The translations under genes were made by a program, and so were the position numbers. A stretch of 64,000 nt of DNA from Planctomycetes bacterium B3_Pla (GTDB lineage: Bacteria > Planctomycetota > Phycisphaerae > Sedimentisphaerales > Anaerobacaceae): positions 1 through 64,000 of the forward strand of contig NJBM01000015.1 of NCBI GenBank assembly GCA_005223045.1, given 5' to 3'. Below, in pieces: positions 7,501-16,800 of the stretch (within the stretch, counting starts at the first letter, position 1; every line of letters starts with the position of its first letter). The notes beneath the pieces were generated by a model. That model was given only the letters and a program-made list of their open reading frames with translations, made no database searches and was not told where the DNA came from.

Positions 7501-8468
7501 CTGATTTCGCGGTGCTCCTGCTGTAGTTTCTCCTTTGCACGCTTGGCTTCGGTAACATCTCGCATGATCTTGAGCTTCGAGACGCTGCCGTCAGGATTGG
7601 TCAGTGGAGTGTCAATACAATCGTAGGTCTTGCCGATTTTCTCGTCGGTCCACTCGGCGCGCACCGTTTCGCCGCTCCGGATCTGATCAAATTTACAGGA
7701 CGTACAAGGCCCGTCTCTTCCTACGCGGTACTGATGGCACTTCTTGCCCGCCCAGGATCCGCGCTGTTTTTCCATCTCCGGATTGACGTATTCGATCTCG
7801 CCTTGCCGGTTGACAATGTACACCGCGTCGGGTATGGAATCGAGGATGTTCTTGAGCTTTTGCCTCTCCAGCCGCACCGCTTCGGCAGTCTGCTGGCGCT
7901 CCGTGATGTCAACGTGCACACCCATCATTCGAACGGGTTTTGCCTGTTCGTCCCGGAACACCCGGCCCCGACCCGACAACCAGCGAACTTCTCCATCCTC
8001 ACGGACAATGCGAAACATCTCTCTGAAGTCGGTTCCGGATTCCAGCGCCTTGGCAATGTTTTCCTGTACGCGGGGCAGGTCCTTCGGGTGTATGTAATGG
8101 AAAAAGGCCTCGACGGTGATCTCTCTAACATCCGGCGAAAGCCCAACCATTTCATACATCTGCTCGTTCCACTCAATCCGCTCGGCTTGCACATCCCAGT
8201 TCCATGTGCCGGCGCTGCCGCACTCAAGCACCCGTTGCAGCCGCTTGTTGCTTTCTACAAGCTCCTCGTTCCGCATCCGAAGCTCGTGAATTGTCGCGGC
8301 GGTCTCGGCCTCGGACGTCGCGTGCAGCGGAATCTTCTCGTATTGATTCTCACGTTCGGATTTTCCGCCAGGCTCTTGAAATGGCTTTGACGTCTGTGTT
8401 CTTTCAGCGAGCGTCCCCGTCTTTTTGGACTTTTGATCTCTTCCTTCTTCGGATTTCTCCGCAGCCAT
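4563..8468 (-). CDS. Multi-PAS/GAF sensor histidine kinase (HisKA_3 type)
   Basis: A 1301-residue soluble sensor kinase with no membrane segment. Domains in order: PAS near 85-190, a second PAS with Cys-rich insert 'GPCTSCKFDQ' (~205-310), GAF (~325-475) with the cysteine-bearing CEMADKCVRY, PAS (~495-620), GAF (~630-790), PAS (~800-890), coiled coil, PAS (~940-1065), then HisKA_3 with phosphoacceptor His1101 in 'RRRLARDLHDSLGQ' and HATPase_c with N-box region (LLINVTKHA) and G-boxes (VEDNGDGF, KGFGVLSVRERL). ATG 8468 is chosen because GGGAGGA precedes it; the in-frame TTG at 8489 is unlikely. It phosphorylates the overlapping NarL-type regulator. Cytosolic sensing by PAS/GAF suggests a redox, gas or small-ligand signal; the cysteine clusters favour metal or redox, but this is inference. 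Confidence 0.93.
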   Translation of the reverse strand: MAAEKSEEGRDQKSKKTGTLAERTQTSKPFQEPGGKSERENQYEKIPLHATSEAETAATIHELRMRNEELVESNKRLQRVLECGSAGTWNWDVQAERIEWNEQMYEMVGLSPDVREITVEAFFHYIHPKDLPRVQENIAKALESGTDFREMFRIVREDGEVRWLSGRGRVFRDEQAKPVRMMGVHVDITERQQTAEAVRLERQKLKNILDSIPDAVYIVNRQGEIEYVNPEMEKQRGSWAGKKCHQYRVGRDGPCTSCKFDQIRSGETVRAEWTDEKIGKTYDCIDTPLTNPDGSVSKLKIMRDVTEAKRAKEKLQQEHREIRLANRILEMFVNETGNALYDKVLGLLLDAMKSQYGVFGYVDEQKSLICPTMSRVLDECEMADKCVRYTRDNWKGLWGRALLEQRTLYTNDAPVIPTGHLPIHNNMATPILFQGEAIGLFNFANKAGGYTEQDRRFIEAMAARIAPVLYAWVQRELREKEREQAEAALRETKNELERNVAQLRTTFDSLTEGLIISDLDGNLFHWNPAAVAMHGFSNMEECRRKLPEFAEIFELSTEADGVLPVERWPLARILRGETLRNWEVHLHRCGSNWHRIFNYGGTLARDKAGKPLLAVVSCVDITERKQAENALRLHEARLEALLELNKMEGASRAEILDFVREEAIKIAQSEFAFIGFMNEDESIMSTDSWSKEVMKQCMVVDQPMHFPMAEAGLWGEVVRQRKAIVVNDYPAHGSKRGYPQGHVPIKRFLSVPVFDRNRIVAVAAVANKQENYEESDVRALTSMMNDMWRLIQRRRATEQIENMARFPSENPFPVLRIAEDGTIIYSNDAGSALLSNWGRQVGELAPHDWCQLIGEVLDSNQNEIIEAMYEKRVVSFVLAPVTKAGYVNIYGRDVTEQKKAEQALKEAHDDLEEKVRQRTAELSDVVSALQKEARERSLAQRELLQSESRLRDAQRIAHIGNWDWDIVKNTLWWSDEVHLIFGLEPQQFGATNEAFLSCVHPEDREPVKEAMNEAVCNHKTHSIGYRVVRPDGSERIAHEQAEVLYDKEEKAIRMMGTVQDVTEFKRAEERILADQVALRSLTSELQLAEERERRRLARDLHDSLGQILAMSKREIVGLQKSAPAKTAASLKTVANQLDQAITEARTLSFELSPSVLYDLGFEVALEELAERFSRERKIDCRFENNDEPKPLEEAIAVLLYRSVRELLINVTKHADATTAKISLERIENKLHITVEDNGDGFDVSVLDSQSRQPKGFGVLSVRERLRHIGGHFEIQSGNGSGTKVTLVAPLRDKENMKQDTL

Positions 8469-8519
8469 ACTTAGTCCTCCCGACTCCAATTCTCCCGATC
8501 AAACTGCTCAGAACTTATA

Positions 8520-8548
8520 ATCTTACTATGTGAACACCGCCACAACAA
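8520..8548 (-). promoter_or_regulatory. Probable promoter of the kinase-regulator operon
   Basis: On the minus strand, -35 TTGTTG (8543-8548), 17-bp spacer, -10 TAAGAT (8520-8525), about 50 bp before the kinase ATG. It lacks the two-box motif. The spacing is ideal and the hexamers are fair. Confidence 0.5.
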
Positions 8549-8760
8549 GGAAATTTACACCGTGAGCCAAAATTAGTGGCCGCTTACAGGAAAATCCTTT
8601 TGGGCCGGCGACGGCGGCAGTCGAATTCCCAGAAGCGGGAAAAAAGCAAAGAGTGCTGCGCACCCCTCGACATGAGCGCGCTGAGGTATTGTCCGAGAGC
8701 TTGATTTTGAAGCAGCGATAGCTGGAAGACGACCTTCCACGCCGCTTCGTTGGCTCCTCA

Positions 8761-8788
8761 CAAAAACAAAGGCCGCATGAAGCGGCCT
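8761..8788 (-). terminator. Rho-independent terminator after the secretin
   Basis: The stem AGGCCGC / GCGGCCT with a 5-base loop (8770-8788) is followed on the minus strand by TTGTTTTTG. It lies 73 bp past the secretin stop and separates the secretin operon from the kinase operon. The stretch 8549-8760 between them holds no gene I can support. Confidence 0.8.
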
Positions 8789-8861
8789 CTTATACTTTTA
8801 TTATGCTTACAGCCACGGCACACTTGGTTGCTCACCACATTTTCGCCGCGTCCTTTACCGC

Positions 8862-11800
8862 TCACTGATAGCCGTTCAATACACGCTCGGGTCGCATGGG
8901 GTCGGGTCGTATCCCCGGAATGTCCTCGATCTTCTGAAATTCCGACTCAGATTTCTCAAAAGCTTGCTGATGCTCGGCGGACATCTTCTGCAAATCCATC
9001 AACCTTGATTCTTCATAAGGCCTGACGATGTTGGCCTTGAGGAATACATACAGTTTCTTTTCGACGTCGCTGTTATTGACGCTTCTAAAGAGCCCCCCCA
9101 CGAGAGGAATGTCCCCCAGGATCGGAACTTTAGAACCGCCCTTGCTTTGATTCAGCTTCACCAGGCCGCCAAGTATTACCGTGTGCTTGTCCGGCACAAA
9201 AACCGTTGTGTCAACTTCGCTGGTGGCCTTATCAGGCGGAGCGCCGGACAACGGTCTGTTTCCAAAATCGTCACGTGACAGGTGAACGGCAAGTCGCAAC
9301 AGATCGCCTTCGCCTATATGCGGAGTGATCTTAAGCTGTATGCTTGCCTGGATGGGGACGAAGTCGCGCGTTGTAATCGGAGTTCCGGTCTGGGGAATCT
9401 GGATCGACTCCTTAACATACGTGGTCTCGTCGATTGTCTCGATTCTGCCTTGCTGCCCGTCATCAACCAATATCTTCGGTTTGGCCAGGACACGGCCGTA
9501 ATTCTTCCGTTGAATGGCGGTCAACAGGGCTTGCACCTTCTCATCGCTATAGAACGCTTTTGTGTGTCCCGTCGGATTGCCGTCCTTATCCGGGAGATTA
9601 AAACCGGCTTCAAGGCGCGAGCCGCTGTCGATTTTCTGGAGCGAGTCGATGACGATGTTGCCGACTACGGCATCCTTTGCATTAGCGACAAGATTAAGGT
9701 CATATTCGAATGTGTCGCTTCTGGTGACTTCGACGAGAGTGACATCAATAAGCACCTGAGGTCTTCTCTTATCGAGTTTTCTTATCAAATCTTCTATCCA
9801 TTCGTGATTCTTTTGACTGGCATGGACAACCAATGAGAACGTATTCGAGTCGGGCACTATAGTTATTTGCTCCCGCGGCGTGGCGTCTTTTTCAATCTTG
9901 CCGTCTTTGTCGTCGTCTGTTGTCTGGCCAATGAGTCGTTCCAGCATGTCTGAGATATGTTCCGGAGAAGAATTTTCGAGTGGATATATTTGATAGGACA
10001 GCTCTTCTTCAGGCATCTTTCTGTCTATATACTTGATGATCCCGGCAAGTCTTTCATGTTGTTCGGCCGTTGCTTTGACCAGGAGTGCATTGGTCGATTC
10101 ACTCACGACAACTTGAGGTTTGTCTGTGAGAAAATCCGCTGTCTTTTCGGCGTCGGGAGGCCGATTCCCCCTGGAAGCTGCAGGTTCGTTCGGCCTGGCC
10201 ACAGTGGTTGAGACGACGGTCTTGGCGCCTGCGCTGACAAGATCGAGTTCTTCGAGTATTTCTCTTGCCGTAGTTGCATTGATATTCTCGATTTCATGAT
10301 ATGCCAAGGTTCTTATGCTCTCAGGGACGACATCGATGTAATCCAGAAATTCACCAATTAGGACGTGTTGATCGGATGTGGCTCTAACCAGTAACTGGTT
10401 TGTAGCTTCCAAAACTATAACCAACGGCTCCCCGGACAATATATTACCATCGGAGCTTGCTTTTGGGTCAGGAGCATTGCCTCCGGAGGTTTTGAGAACC
10501 TGAAGTTTCTCAAGCTTTTCCAATGCTTGCTTTGCATCAATATTCTTAATACTGTAAATGTTTGGAGATCGGGGGTCCGTTTGAGCGACATCGAGGGTAT
10601 CGATGAGTTTTTCTATAAGCGTCAGCTCTTCTTCAAAACCGATCATCAAAATCCGATTTGTTCTTTCGTCGGTATCCAGGTACACCGGCCTCCTGGCCGC
10701 AGGCTTAGCGGGCTTGGAAGCAAGAGTTGTGACCGGTCGAGCTGCAGGTTTGGCGGTGGCCGATGTCGTCGTGACGGCAATTCCTTCGAGTTCCTGCGCA
10801 AGAGCACGAATCTTCGCGATAAGAGGAGTTGCCGCGGTATAATACAACCGTCGGAACCGGCACTCAGACGGCCTTCCCGGGCGGTCTATCATCTCAACAA
10901 GCCGCTCAACACGGCTCATTCGATCAGCATGACATGTGACCAACAGCACATTGACATTCTCCAGGGCTGTGGTTGCTACACTCAGTTTCATATCCTGCAA
11001 CAGAGCTATTACGTTGAGAGCATTAACATGCCGGATCTTAAATGCACGCGTCACCACAGTGTCACCCACTCGAACGGCGTTACTCCCGGTGTCGACAAGT
11101 TCAGGCTGGGCCTGCAGGGCTTTGTCTATCGGCACGATAGCCACAAGGTTCCCTTCCTGCCTTATCATCGCAAGAGACATGAAACCCAGGACTGTTTCCA
11201 GAAGCGCATAAAGATTCTTAATCTTCATTTCACCCTGCAGGTTGCCGTGCAGCTTGAGGGCAATTGACTGATTGCTGATCTCCCGAGGATCATAGACATA
11301 ATTCAGACCCATGTATTTTCCCGCAAGATCCAATAACTGGATCAATGTCATCGTTTCGGGCAATGTCATGTCGATAAGGTCTTCACCATTGGCAGGTACG
11401 GCTTTATCAGTTACAGTTCTTGCTTCAGCACCTTCGGGACTGTTTGGAGCGAGTGTGAAAGAAATCTTGACGGTTTTCGGCGGTTCGCTGTCGTTTTCTG
11501 TTTCTTGCGGTGAGCTTCCAGCGGTCTTGTCCTCGGCATCCGAGTCGGCCGAAACAGTCGTCTGACGTAACGTCGAAGCTGCGTTGGATTGTGTCGGGGT
11601 CGGCTTCGGCCGGATGGATTTTTCGGATCGTTGCTCATTATCAGTCATGCCGGTAATGACTACGTAGTCCCGTTTGGTTTCTTGTTTGGTCGTCCTGGAC
11701 TGAGAGGATGTGGATATGGTGTGACTAAGTTTCTCAGGCAGGCGTTCATAGGGCTCACTTTGAGTTTGTGCGACCTTTTGGAAACTTGTTGCCGTGTCGT

Positions 11801-12392
11801 CGGGCGCCAGCAGCTTGTGAAGCCGGTCACGGTAGCGGACCGGAAGAAACGCCAGTACCGAATCTCCCTGCACGTCGATTATTGCGCGCGAGCCGGCATC
11901 GTTGGCGGGAGGCTCGTTAAATGTCCCTACACTTATATTGCCGAGAGTTGTCTCAATTTGCTCGTGGGAGGGCAAGGTCCTCACGCTGGAAGCGGGGCCG
12001 AGGTTCTCAATATAATAGTCTTCAGGAGAATCAACTACATCAAGAACCAGCATTGCCCTTCTCAATTGGTAAGGTGTGCCCCGCACAAAAACGAGGTTGG
12101 CCCCCGGCGCAACCGGTACAAATTTGACCTTTTCCAGACCCAAGGGATCCAAGAGAACATTGCATTGCTCGGAATCCAAATGACGTAGAAGACGGTTTTG
12201 AGGAACGCTGGGTCCGGAAATAGCGACGCCTTTTTGCAGAGCAGTTGTACCACAACCGGTAAAGATGGGAGTCACCAGGACAACCAGCAAAAAAAAAAGC
12301 CGTGCGGGCCTACTCACACTATGCTCATTATATATGCTTGTGTTACTCATATTCGCCAAGAACAGCTCGTTTAAGGCCAGGGCTGTCTCCAT
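8862..12392 (-). CDS. Secretin (GspD-like outer-membrane channel lipoprotein)
   Basis: This 1176-residue secretin is predicted to form the outer-membrane gate of a type II-like secretion system. The signal peptide ends in a lipobox ('LLVVLVTPIFTGCG', lipidated Cys47). An N-terminal region of ~300 residues is low in known features. An STN-like domain follows (MTLIQLLDLAGKYMGLNYVYDPREI, ~350-420), then at least four NolW/secretin-N repeats ending in 'ATSDQHVLIGEFLDYID'-type units, then the secretin core with 'KPQVVVSESTNALLVKA' before it and VPILGDIPLVGGLFRS near the end. It is longer than usual GspD (~650-700) because of extra N-repeats and the N-terminal extension. ATG 12350 (MSNTSIY...) would give a more normal signal peptide. 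It is preceded by a GspC-like gene; no GspE, F or pseudopilin genes are in the window. Confidence 0.93.
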   Translation of the reverse strand: METALALNELFLANMSNTSIYNEHSVSRPARLFFLLVVLVTPIFTGCGTTALQKGVAISGPSVPQNRLLRHLDSEQCNVLLDPLGLEKVKFVPVAPGANLVFVRGTPYQLRRAMLVLDVVDSPEDYYIENLGPASSVRTLPSHEQIETTLGNISVGTFNEPPANDAGSRAIIDVQGDSVLAFLPVRYRDRLHKLLAPDDTATSFQKVAQTQSEPYERLPEKLSHTISTSSQSRTTKQETKRDYVVITGMTDNEQRSEKSIRPKPTPTQSNAASTLRQTTVSADSDAEDKTAGSSPQETENDSEPPKTVKISFTLAPNSPEGAEARTVTDKAVPANGEDLIDMTLPETMTLIQLLDLAGKYMGLNYVYDPREISNQSIALKLHGNLQGEMKIKNLYALLETVLGFMSLAMIRQEGNLVAIVPIDKALQAQPELVDTGSNAVRVGDTVVTRAFKIRHVNALNVIALLQDMKLSVATTALENVNVLLVTCHADRMSRVERLVEMIDRPGRPSECRFRRLYYTAATPLIAKIRALAQELEGIAVTTTSATAKPAARPVTTLASKPAKPAARRPVYLDTDERTNRILMIGFEEELTLIEKLIDTLDVAQTDPRSPNIYSIKNIDAKQALEKLEKLQVLKTSGGNAPDPKASSDGNILSGEPLVIVLEATNQLLVRATSDQHVLIGEFLDYIDVVPESIRTLAYHEIENINATTAREILEELDLVSAGAKTVVSTTVARPNEPAASRGNRPPDAEKTADFLTDKPQVVVSESTNALLVKATAEQHERLAGIIKYIDRKMPEEELSYQIYPLENSSPEHISDMLERLIGQTTDDDKDGKIEKDATPREQITIVPDSNTFSLVVHASQKNHEWIEDLIRKLDKRRPQVLIDVTLVEVTRSDTFEYDLNLVANAKDAVVGNIVIDSLQKIDSGSRLEAGFNLPDKDGNPTGHTKAFYSDEKVQALLTAIQRKNYGRVLAKPKILVDDGQQGRIETIDETTYVKESIQIPQTGTPITTRDFVPIQASIQLKITPHIGEGDLLRLAVHLSRDDFGNRPLSGAPPDKATSEVDTTVFVPDKHTVILGGLVKLNQSKGGSKVPILGDIPLVGGLFRSVNNSDVEKKLYVFLKANIVRPYEESRLMDLQKMSAEHQQAFEKSESEFQKIEDIPGIRPDPMRPERVLNGYQ

Positions 12393-12451
12393 GCAAGGGT
12401 CAACCTTGCCGTACCGCTCGTGTTTGTGTGCTATCGGTTGGTTGCCAACTC

Positions 12452-13072
12452 CTATTCCACTTCCCTCGATTTTGGCGCATTCAAGAGCCTCAAGTTAGGC
12501 TTGGCAATCCGACTCGATGTCGACACGTTAGGCTTGACTTGTGCCAACTGAACCGTTTTCTTAACTGTGATTTTCATTTTGCGCGACCGATTTCCATCCC
12601 GATAGACAATCGCTCCTTTTTCAACACTCTCGACCACACAATGCCCCAGACGTTCACCTTTTCTTATCCAATGATCGCCTTTGCCCGGCTCCGAAACCAG
12701 CGCCAACGATTTCTCGGGGCTGGAACGATAGTAGGTCGTTGATAAGAGCCTGAACTTCGGCGTTGTACCGACAGATCTGCGGAGAGATTGTTTATGGATG
12801 TTTGGCCTTGGAGTTTTCCTGGGCGCCGGCGGTTCCGGAGGCGTCAGATACAGGGCATAAGCTGTCGCTTGTTTGACAAGTGGAGAAACGACATTCTGGC
12901 TGTTTCTTTTGCCGGCGCCCCCGATCTCCTGAAATTTCTCTACAACGGAAATTTCAGGATTGTGCTCATTCCGGGGTGCACCGTGTAACCATTGCGTCGC
13001 GCCGAGCACAAACATAACTCCGGCAGAAGTCAACATCAAAGAACCAATAATATATAGTGACTTTATCACCAT
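12452..13072 (-). CDS. GspC-like inner-membrane protein paired with the secretin
   Basis: A 206-residue bitopic protein: one membrane helix at residues 4-25 ('SLYIIGSLMLTSAGVMFVLG'), a Pro/Arg-rich periplasmic linker (PPEPPAPRKTPRPNIHK), and a C-terminal homology-region-like beta domain (HWIRKGERLGHCVVESVEKGAIVYRDG) of the kind GspC and PilP use to contact the secretin N0 domain. The ATG at 13072 is preferred over the TTG at 13093. It lies 59 bp upstream of the secretin and probably shares its promoter (copy E of the 41-bp motif). The assignment rests on topology, the HR-like motif and the neighbour; there is no PDZ domain. Confidence 0.7.
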   Translation of the reverse strand: MVIKSLYIIGSLMLTSAGVMFVLGATQWLHGAPRNEHNPEISVVEKFQEIGGAGKRNSQNVVSPLVKQATAYALYLTPPEPPAPRKTPRPNIHKQSLRRSVGTTPKFRLLSTTYYRSSPEKSLALVSEPGKGDHWIRKGERLGHCVVESVEKGAIVYRDGNRSRKMKITVKKTVQLAQVKPNVSTSSRIAKPNLRLLNAPKSREVE

Positions 13073-13134
13073 GCCGCCATTCTTGTCAGGCAAAATTGTG
13101 TATCATAAAGCAATATCAGCATTGTATTTCTCAA

Positions 13135-13201
13135 ATCGTATTCATCCGGAACATCCGCAACAATAGGCAAAATCCTTAATTGCATTAAGGAAAGTCCCTA
13201 T
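13135..13201 (-). promoter_or_regulatory. Promoter with two-box operator, copy E (secretin operon)
   Basis: On the minus strand: upstream box ATAGGGACTTTCCTTAAT, main box AATTAAGGATTTTGCCTAT, together 13161-13201, then -35 TTGTTG (13158-13163), exactly 17 bp, -10 TACGAT (13135-13140). The GspC-like ATG is 63 bp from the -10. Read on the plus strand, the upstream box is itself a fair main box, so this site may work in both directions. Confidence 0.7.
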
Positions 13202-13376
13202 ACGATCGCGCCGCGCACCGTTCTGGCGGGTTCAAACTTGATTGCGATACCACCTGGCGTTTCCTTTCGATCTTGGAAGTTCCACAGCCTGATCAAGAGG
13301 AATCTCTGAGTTGCGAAAACTCCAAACGAGCCGGTTCTACACGAGCAAGGTCAAGTCTTGAAAGGCACATCCGAAG

Positions 13377-13443
13377 CTAAGCAATTTAAGAATCGACTTT
13401 AAGGACATCCCCTATTGCTGTTGTTACTGCGCGTGTGTCAAAT
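13377..13443 (+). promoter_or_regulatory. Promoter with two-box operator, copy B
   Basis: Upstream box CTAAGCAATTTAAGAATC, main box CTTTAAGGACATCCCCTAT, ending at 13417; -35 TTGCTG (13415-13420), 17 bp, -10 TCAAAT (13438-13443). The next reading frame is the 33-codon ORF at 13536. It aligns without gaps with copy A 257 bp downstream. Confidence 0.6.
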
Positions 13444-13535
13444 GACCATTCGGCATTCAGACTGTGCTATTTACAGAATGTCATGAGCAACAGCGTGGAA
13501 ACATGCAAAGCTCATTTGGATACCGAGGTCTAAAA

Positions 13536-13637
13536 ATGAAACGCGAACGACAAAAGAGAAAATCCAAAGAACCAGATATGAGCATTCTTGAAACGGCGAG
13601 TACTATTGAGCTTGGAAAAGCAGATTTAAAGAATTAA
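13536..13637 (+). CDS. 33-residue basic ORF between two motif copies
   Basis: ATG 13536 is preceded by GAGG at a good distance and encodes MKRERQKRKSKEPDM followed by SILETASTIELGKADLKN and a stop at 13637. It is strongly basic at the N-terminus, with no signal peptide. It lies about 90 bp downstream of the -10 of copy B, and its last codons overlap the start of copy A. Its size makes it uncertain; it could be a real small protein, a leader peptide, or chance. No family is recognised. Confidence 0.35.
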   Translation: MKRERQKRKSKEPDMSILETASTIELGKADLKN

Positions 13638-13700
13638 GCAATTTGAGAAACGATTTTAGGGATATCCCCTATTGCGGGGTGGTTATCGAGTGTGGGTTAA
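13634..13700 (+). promoter_or_regulatory. Promoter with two-box operator, copy A (giant exported protein)
   Basis: Upstream box TTAAGCAATTTGAGAAAC, main box TTTTAGGGATATCCCCTAT, ending at 13674; -35 TTGCGG (13672-13677), 17 bp, weak -10 GGTTAA (13695-13700; TAATAA just after is an alternative). The ATG at 13802 is ~100 bp further. The main box contains the palindrome GGGATATCCC. Confidence 0.65.
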
Positions 13701-13801
13701 TAACCGCCCGGTAAAAGCAAAGTAATGTATTTGGAAAATTGTTGAGTTGAACCCAAATGATTGTAGTCGAAGGAAAAGTTTTTTGTAGGGAGGTCCATGT
13801 T

Positions 13802-16800
13802 ATGATTAGCCAAAGCAAAAGAATGTGGAAGGTTTCGATTCTTGTTGTCTTCCTTCTGTCTGTGATTCAGTCAAGTCTGTTTGGCTTTACGGTCACAGTA
13901 CAGGGGCCTTACGGTGCTCCGGTAAACGGTTATCGCTGGCTCGTTGAGCAAGACACAACAACCTACACGGCGCCAGGCTCGCCCGTTGCGGACAGCATAA
14001 GCCTCGATATTCACAACAGTTACGCACCTGTTGTTTTGAAGGGCCACAGTGCCACATCGGTAGCTGATGTCAATGTTCCATCGGACACACGCTATTTTGT
14101 TTCTATCTTGCCTGACGTAGACGGTCCGTGGAGTGGCGTGATGGGCGGCGCTGCGGTGGATGTCAATCAGACTGACGTCACCGTAGTCGTACGCCGGCAG
14201 CCTACTCCAACGGCACAAATATCCGTCTTTGTTTTCGCCGACCAGAATCCAATCAATAACACCGTTGACGAACACGAGCAGGGCATAGGCGGAGCAACCG
14301 TAGTAGTTGCCGAAGCGGGCGGTCAGCAGATGATGGATGCATTTGGTAATCCACTCGGAACAATATATCAGCGTGACGCATTTGGTGATTATGTACTTGA
14401 TTTTGACCTCAATCCTATTGTTGAGAATGTGGGTTCGGGTGTAATCACAACTCTGACCCAGGATGATTTCGACGCCAACATCAATCCGCACAATTTGAAG
14501 GTGGGAGAGGCGTTGATCAAGAATATCGCCCCGGGCAAATATGGCGTTATAGCGATCCCACCCGGAGTGGATGACCAGGGTAACGCCATACAATGGATTC
14601 AAACATCGACCATCGAGGGAACACCGACTGTTGATGCGTGGGTCAAGGCAAGGGAGCCGAAACTCTTCGTGGAAGGTTTCGGCACAGGTTTCAACCATGC
14701 GTTCTTTGGTTTCATAAAGACAGCTCCTGTAACTGCCTCAACTTATAAAGGTCAGACCTATCCTGTACCTGACTGGATTTCACAGCCCCCGACCGGCACC
14801 GGCACCATTACAGGCAGATTGAGACTTAATCACCTTGCCCGTCCGCCGATGACCCAGGGATTCTTCCCGGGCGATATCATCGGGGAAGGCTGGGTCGGTC
14901 TAAATGACCCGCTTGTCAGGCCCGGGATTGCGATCGAGCAAGGCCAGCATGCCGGGCTTTATGCCGCAGCCTGCAATCCCGACGGAACGTTCGTCATAAA
15001 CAATGTCCCGGCGGGGACTTACCAGCTTCTGACATGGGACAAGCCGCTCGACAACCTTTTTGGCTTCCACAATGTTACAGTTGGCGACGGTGAGAATGTA
15101 AATCTCGGCGATATACTTGTGTATCGCTGGTTTGGCACGCTTGAAGGCGCAGTATTCTTAGATGAAGATGAGGATGGTTTCCGAGATCCTGGTGAGCAAG
15201 GGATGTCGTTCCAGAACATCAACATGCGTTTCAGAGACGGCACAATCTATCAGGCCCAGTCCACGGATCTTGCCGGGGAATACGTATTTGAAGAGATATT
15301 TCCGTTTTTCAAATGGCTCGTTGTCGAAGTGGATTTTGCTCGCTTCAAAGCAACTGGTATGACAGCCGTAGTTGACGGCGGCGGCGAGGTTCAACCTGAT
15401 AACGGCTGGGTAATGCCTTCGCACGACAAATTGAATCCCCAGCCACAAATCGATGCTAATGGCGTCGCTATAGTCAATCCAAATACCGGCAACAATCTGT
15501 CACGCACCGAAACAGGACCGGTACTCACAGAGGCAATGCACCTTTTTCTGGGCCAGTCAAATGTTATCGACTGGGGCAAGAACCACTATGGCCCCGATGA
15601 AAACGGCGGCATATCCGGCGTGGTCATTTACGACACCACACGTGCCGAAAACGACCCCCGTTATTGTGTGGCTGAAGAGTGGCAGCCAGGTATCCCCCGC
15701 GTCCAGCTCAATCTCTATATGGATACAAATCCCATGGACGGGGTCATTGATGATTTGGATACGAATCCCGGACCCACGCTGGCCGACGTTGACAACTACC
15801 CGTTCGGCTGGCAGGATGGAGGTGCGCCCGGAGCGGAGGATATCGACCGCAACAGCAACGGTACCTTCGACGCGGGCGATGCCATTCAGATCACTACCAC
15901 CGATTGCTGGGATGACAGCAAGCCAACCGGCTCGATCGGGCCGGAGATGACTATTCACAGCCAGCAGGTTCCGGTAGGTATGGATGCATTTGCCACGTGG
16001 AACCAGATCAGACCCGGGATTTTCGACGGCGGATACGCGTTTGACTCGTATTTCCCGGGCGGCATAGCTTCCGGCAGCACCGAAGTCGGCGGCCTGCCTA
16101 CAGGTACTTACATCGTCGAGTCAACGACTCCGCCCGAATATACGCTTGTAAAAGAAGAAGACAAGAACGTGGATTTTGGCGAAGCCTATGTCCCAAGTCC
16201 GGACCTTTTGCCTCCGATTCCTGTTGGTGATTTGCACACAGTGCCTGCTGAGTTGAGTCTGTTCCCTGGAATACCATGTGAATATGCAGGTCAAAGCAGG
16301 CCTCTTGCCGACAGAAAGCTGATAACTCTCACTTCGGGCAAGAATGCAGCAGCAGACTTCTTCTTCTTCACGGAAGTTCCAAAGGCGGCAAGGGGCGTCG
16401 GTTTTGTGAACAACGACCTGGGCGCCGAATTCAATCAGTTCAGCCCCAACTTTGGCGAAAAAATTGCCCCGTCGTGGATACCAATAGCACTACGGGATTG
16501 GACAGGAAGAGAATTTCACCGAATCTATTGCGACGAGTTCGGAGGCTACAATTTCCTTCTGCACTCAACGTTCTCGGTTAACGTGCCTGCACCGTCAGGT
16601 GTTTCTCCGCACATGATGACTCTCGTGTTGAACGACCCGATAAAGCCCGACGGTACTATAGATGAGTTCTACAATCCGATGTACAGCGTCACACCCTGGA
16701 CTTTCCAATACTATGCAGGCACAACAAGTTACCTTGACACTCCACTGGTTCCGTTGGCGGCATTCGCTGCGGCTGACATCAAGATTGATACGGACCCGAA

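Noticed and set aside
6567-7526. 319-codon frame on the plus strand
   Set aside because: It lies antisense within the histidine kinase, whose frame has full domain support; it has no ribosome site or recognisable motif.
8573-8761. 62-codon minus frame between secretin and kinase operons
   Set aside because: It starts inside the terminator region, covers the kinase promoter and has no ribosome site.
13163-13201. Plus-strand reading of copy E as a separate sixth motif
   Set aside because: CATTAAGGAAAGTCCCTAT matches the main box, but on the plus strand no -10 or gene follows at the usual distance; I treat it as the upstream box of the minus-strand copy.
13871-14698. 275-codon frame on the minus strand inside the giant gene
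   Set aside because: Antisense shadow of a low-stop-density coding region; composition is unnatural and Cys/Tyr/Arg-rich.
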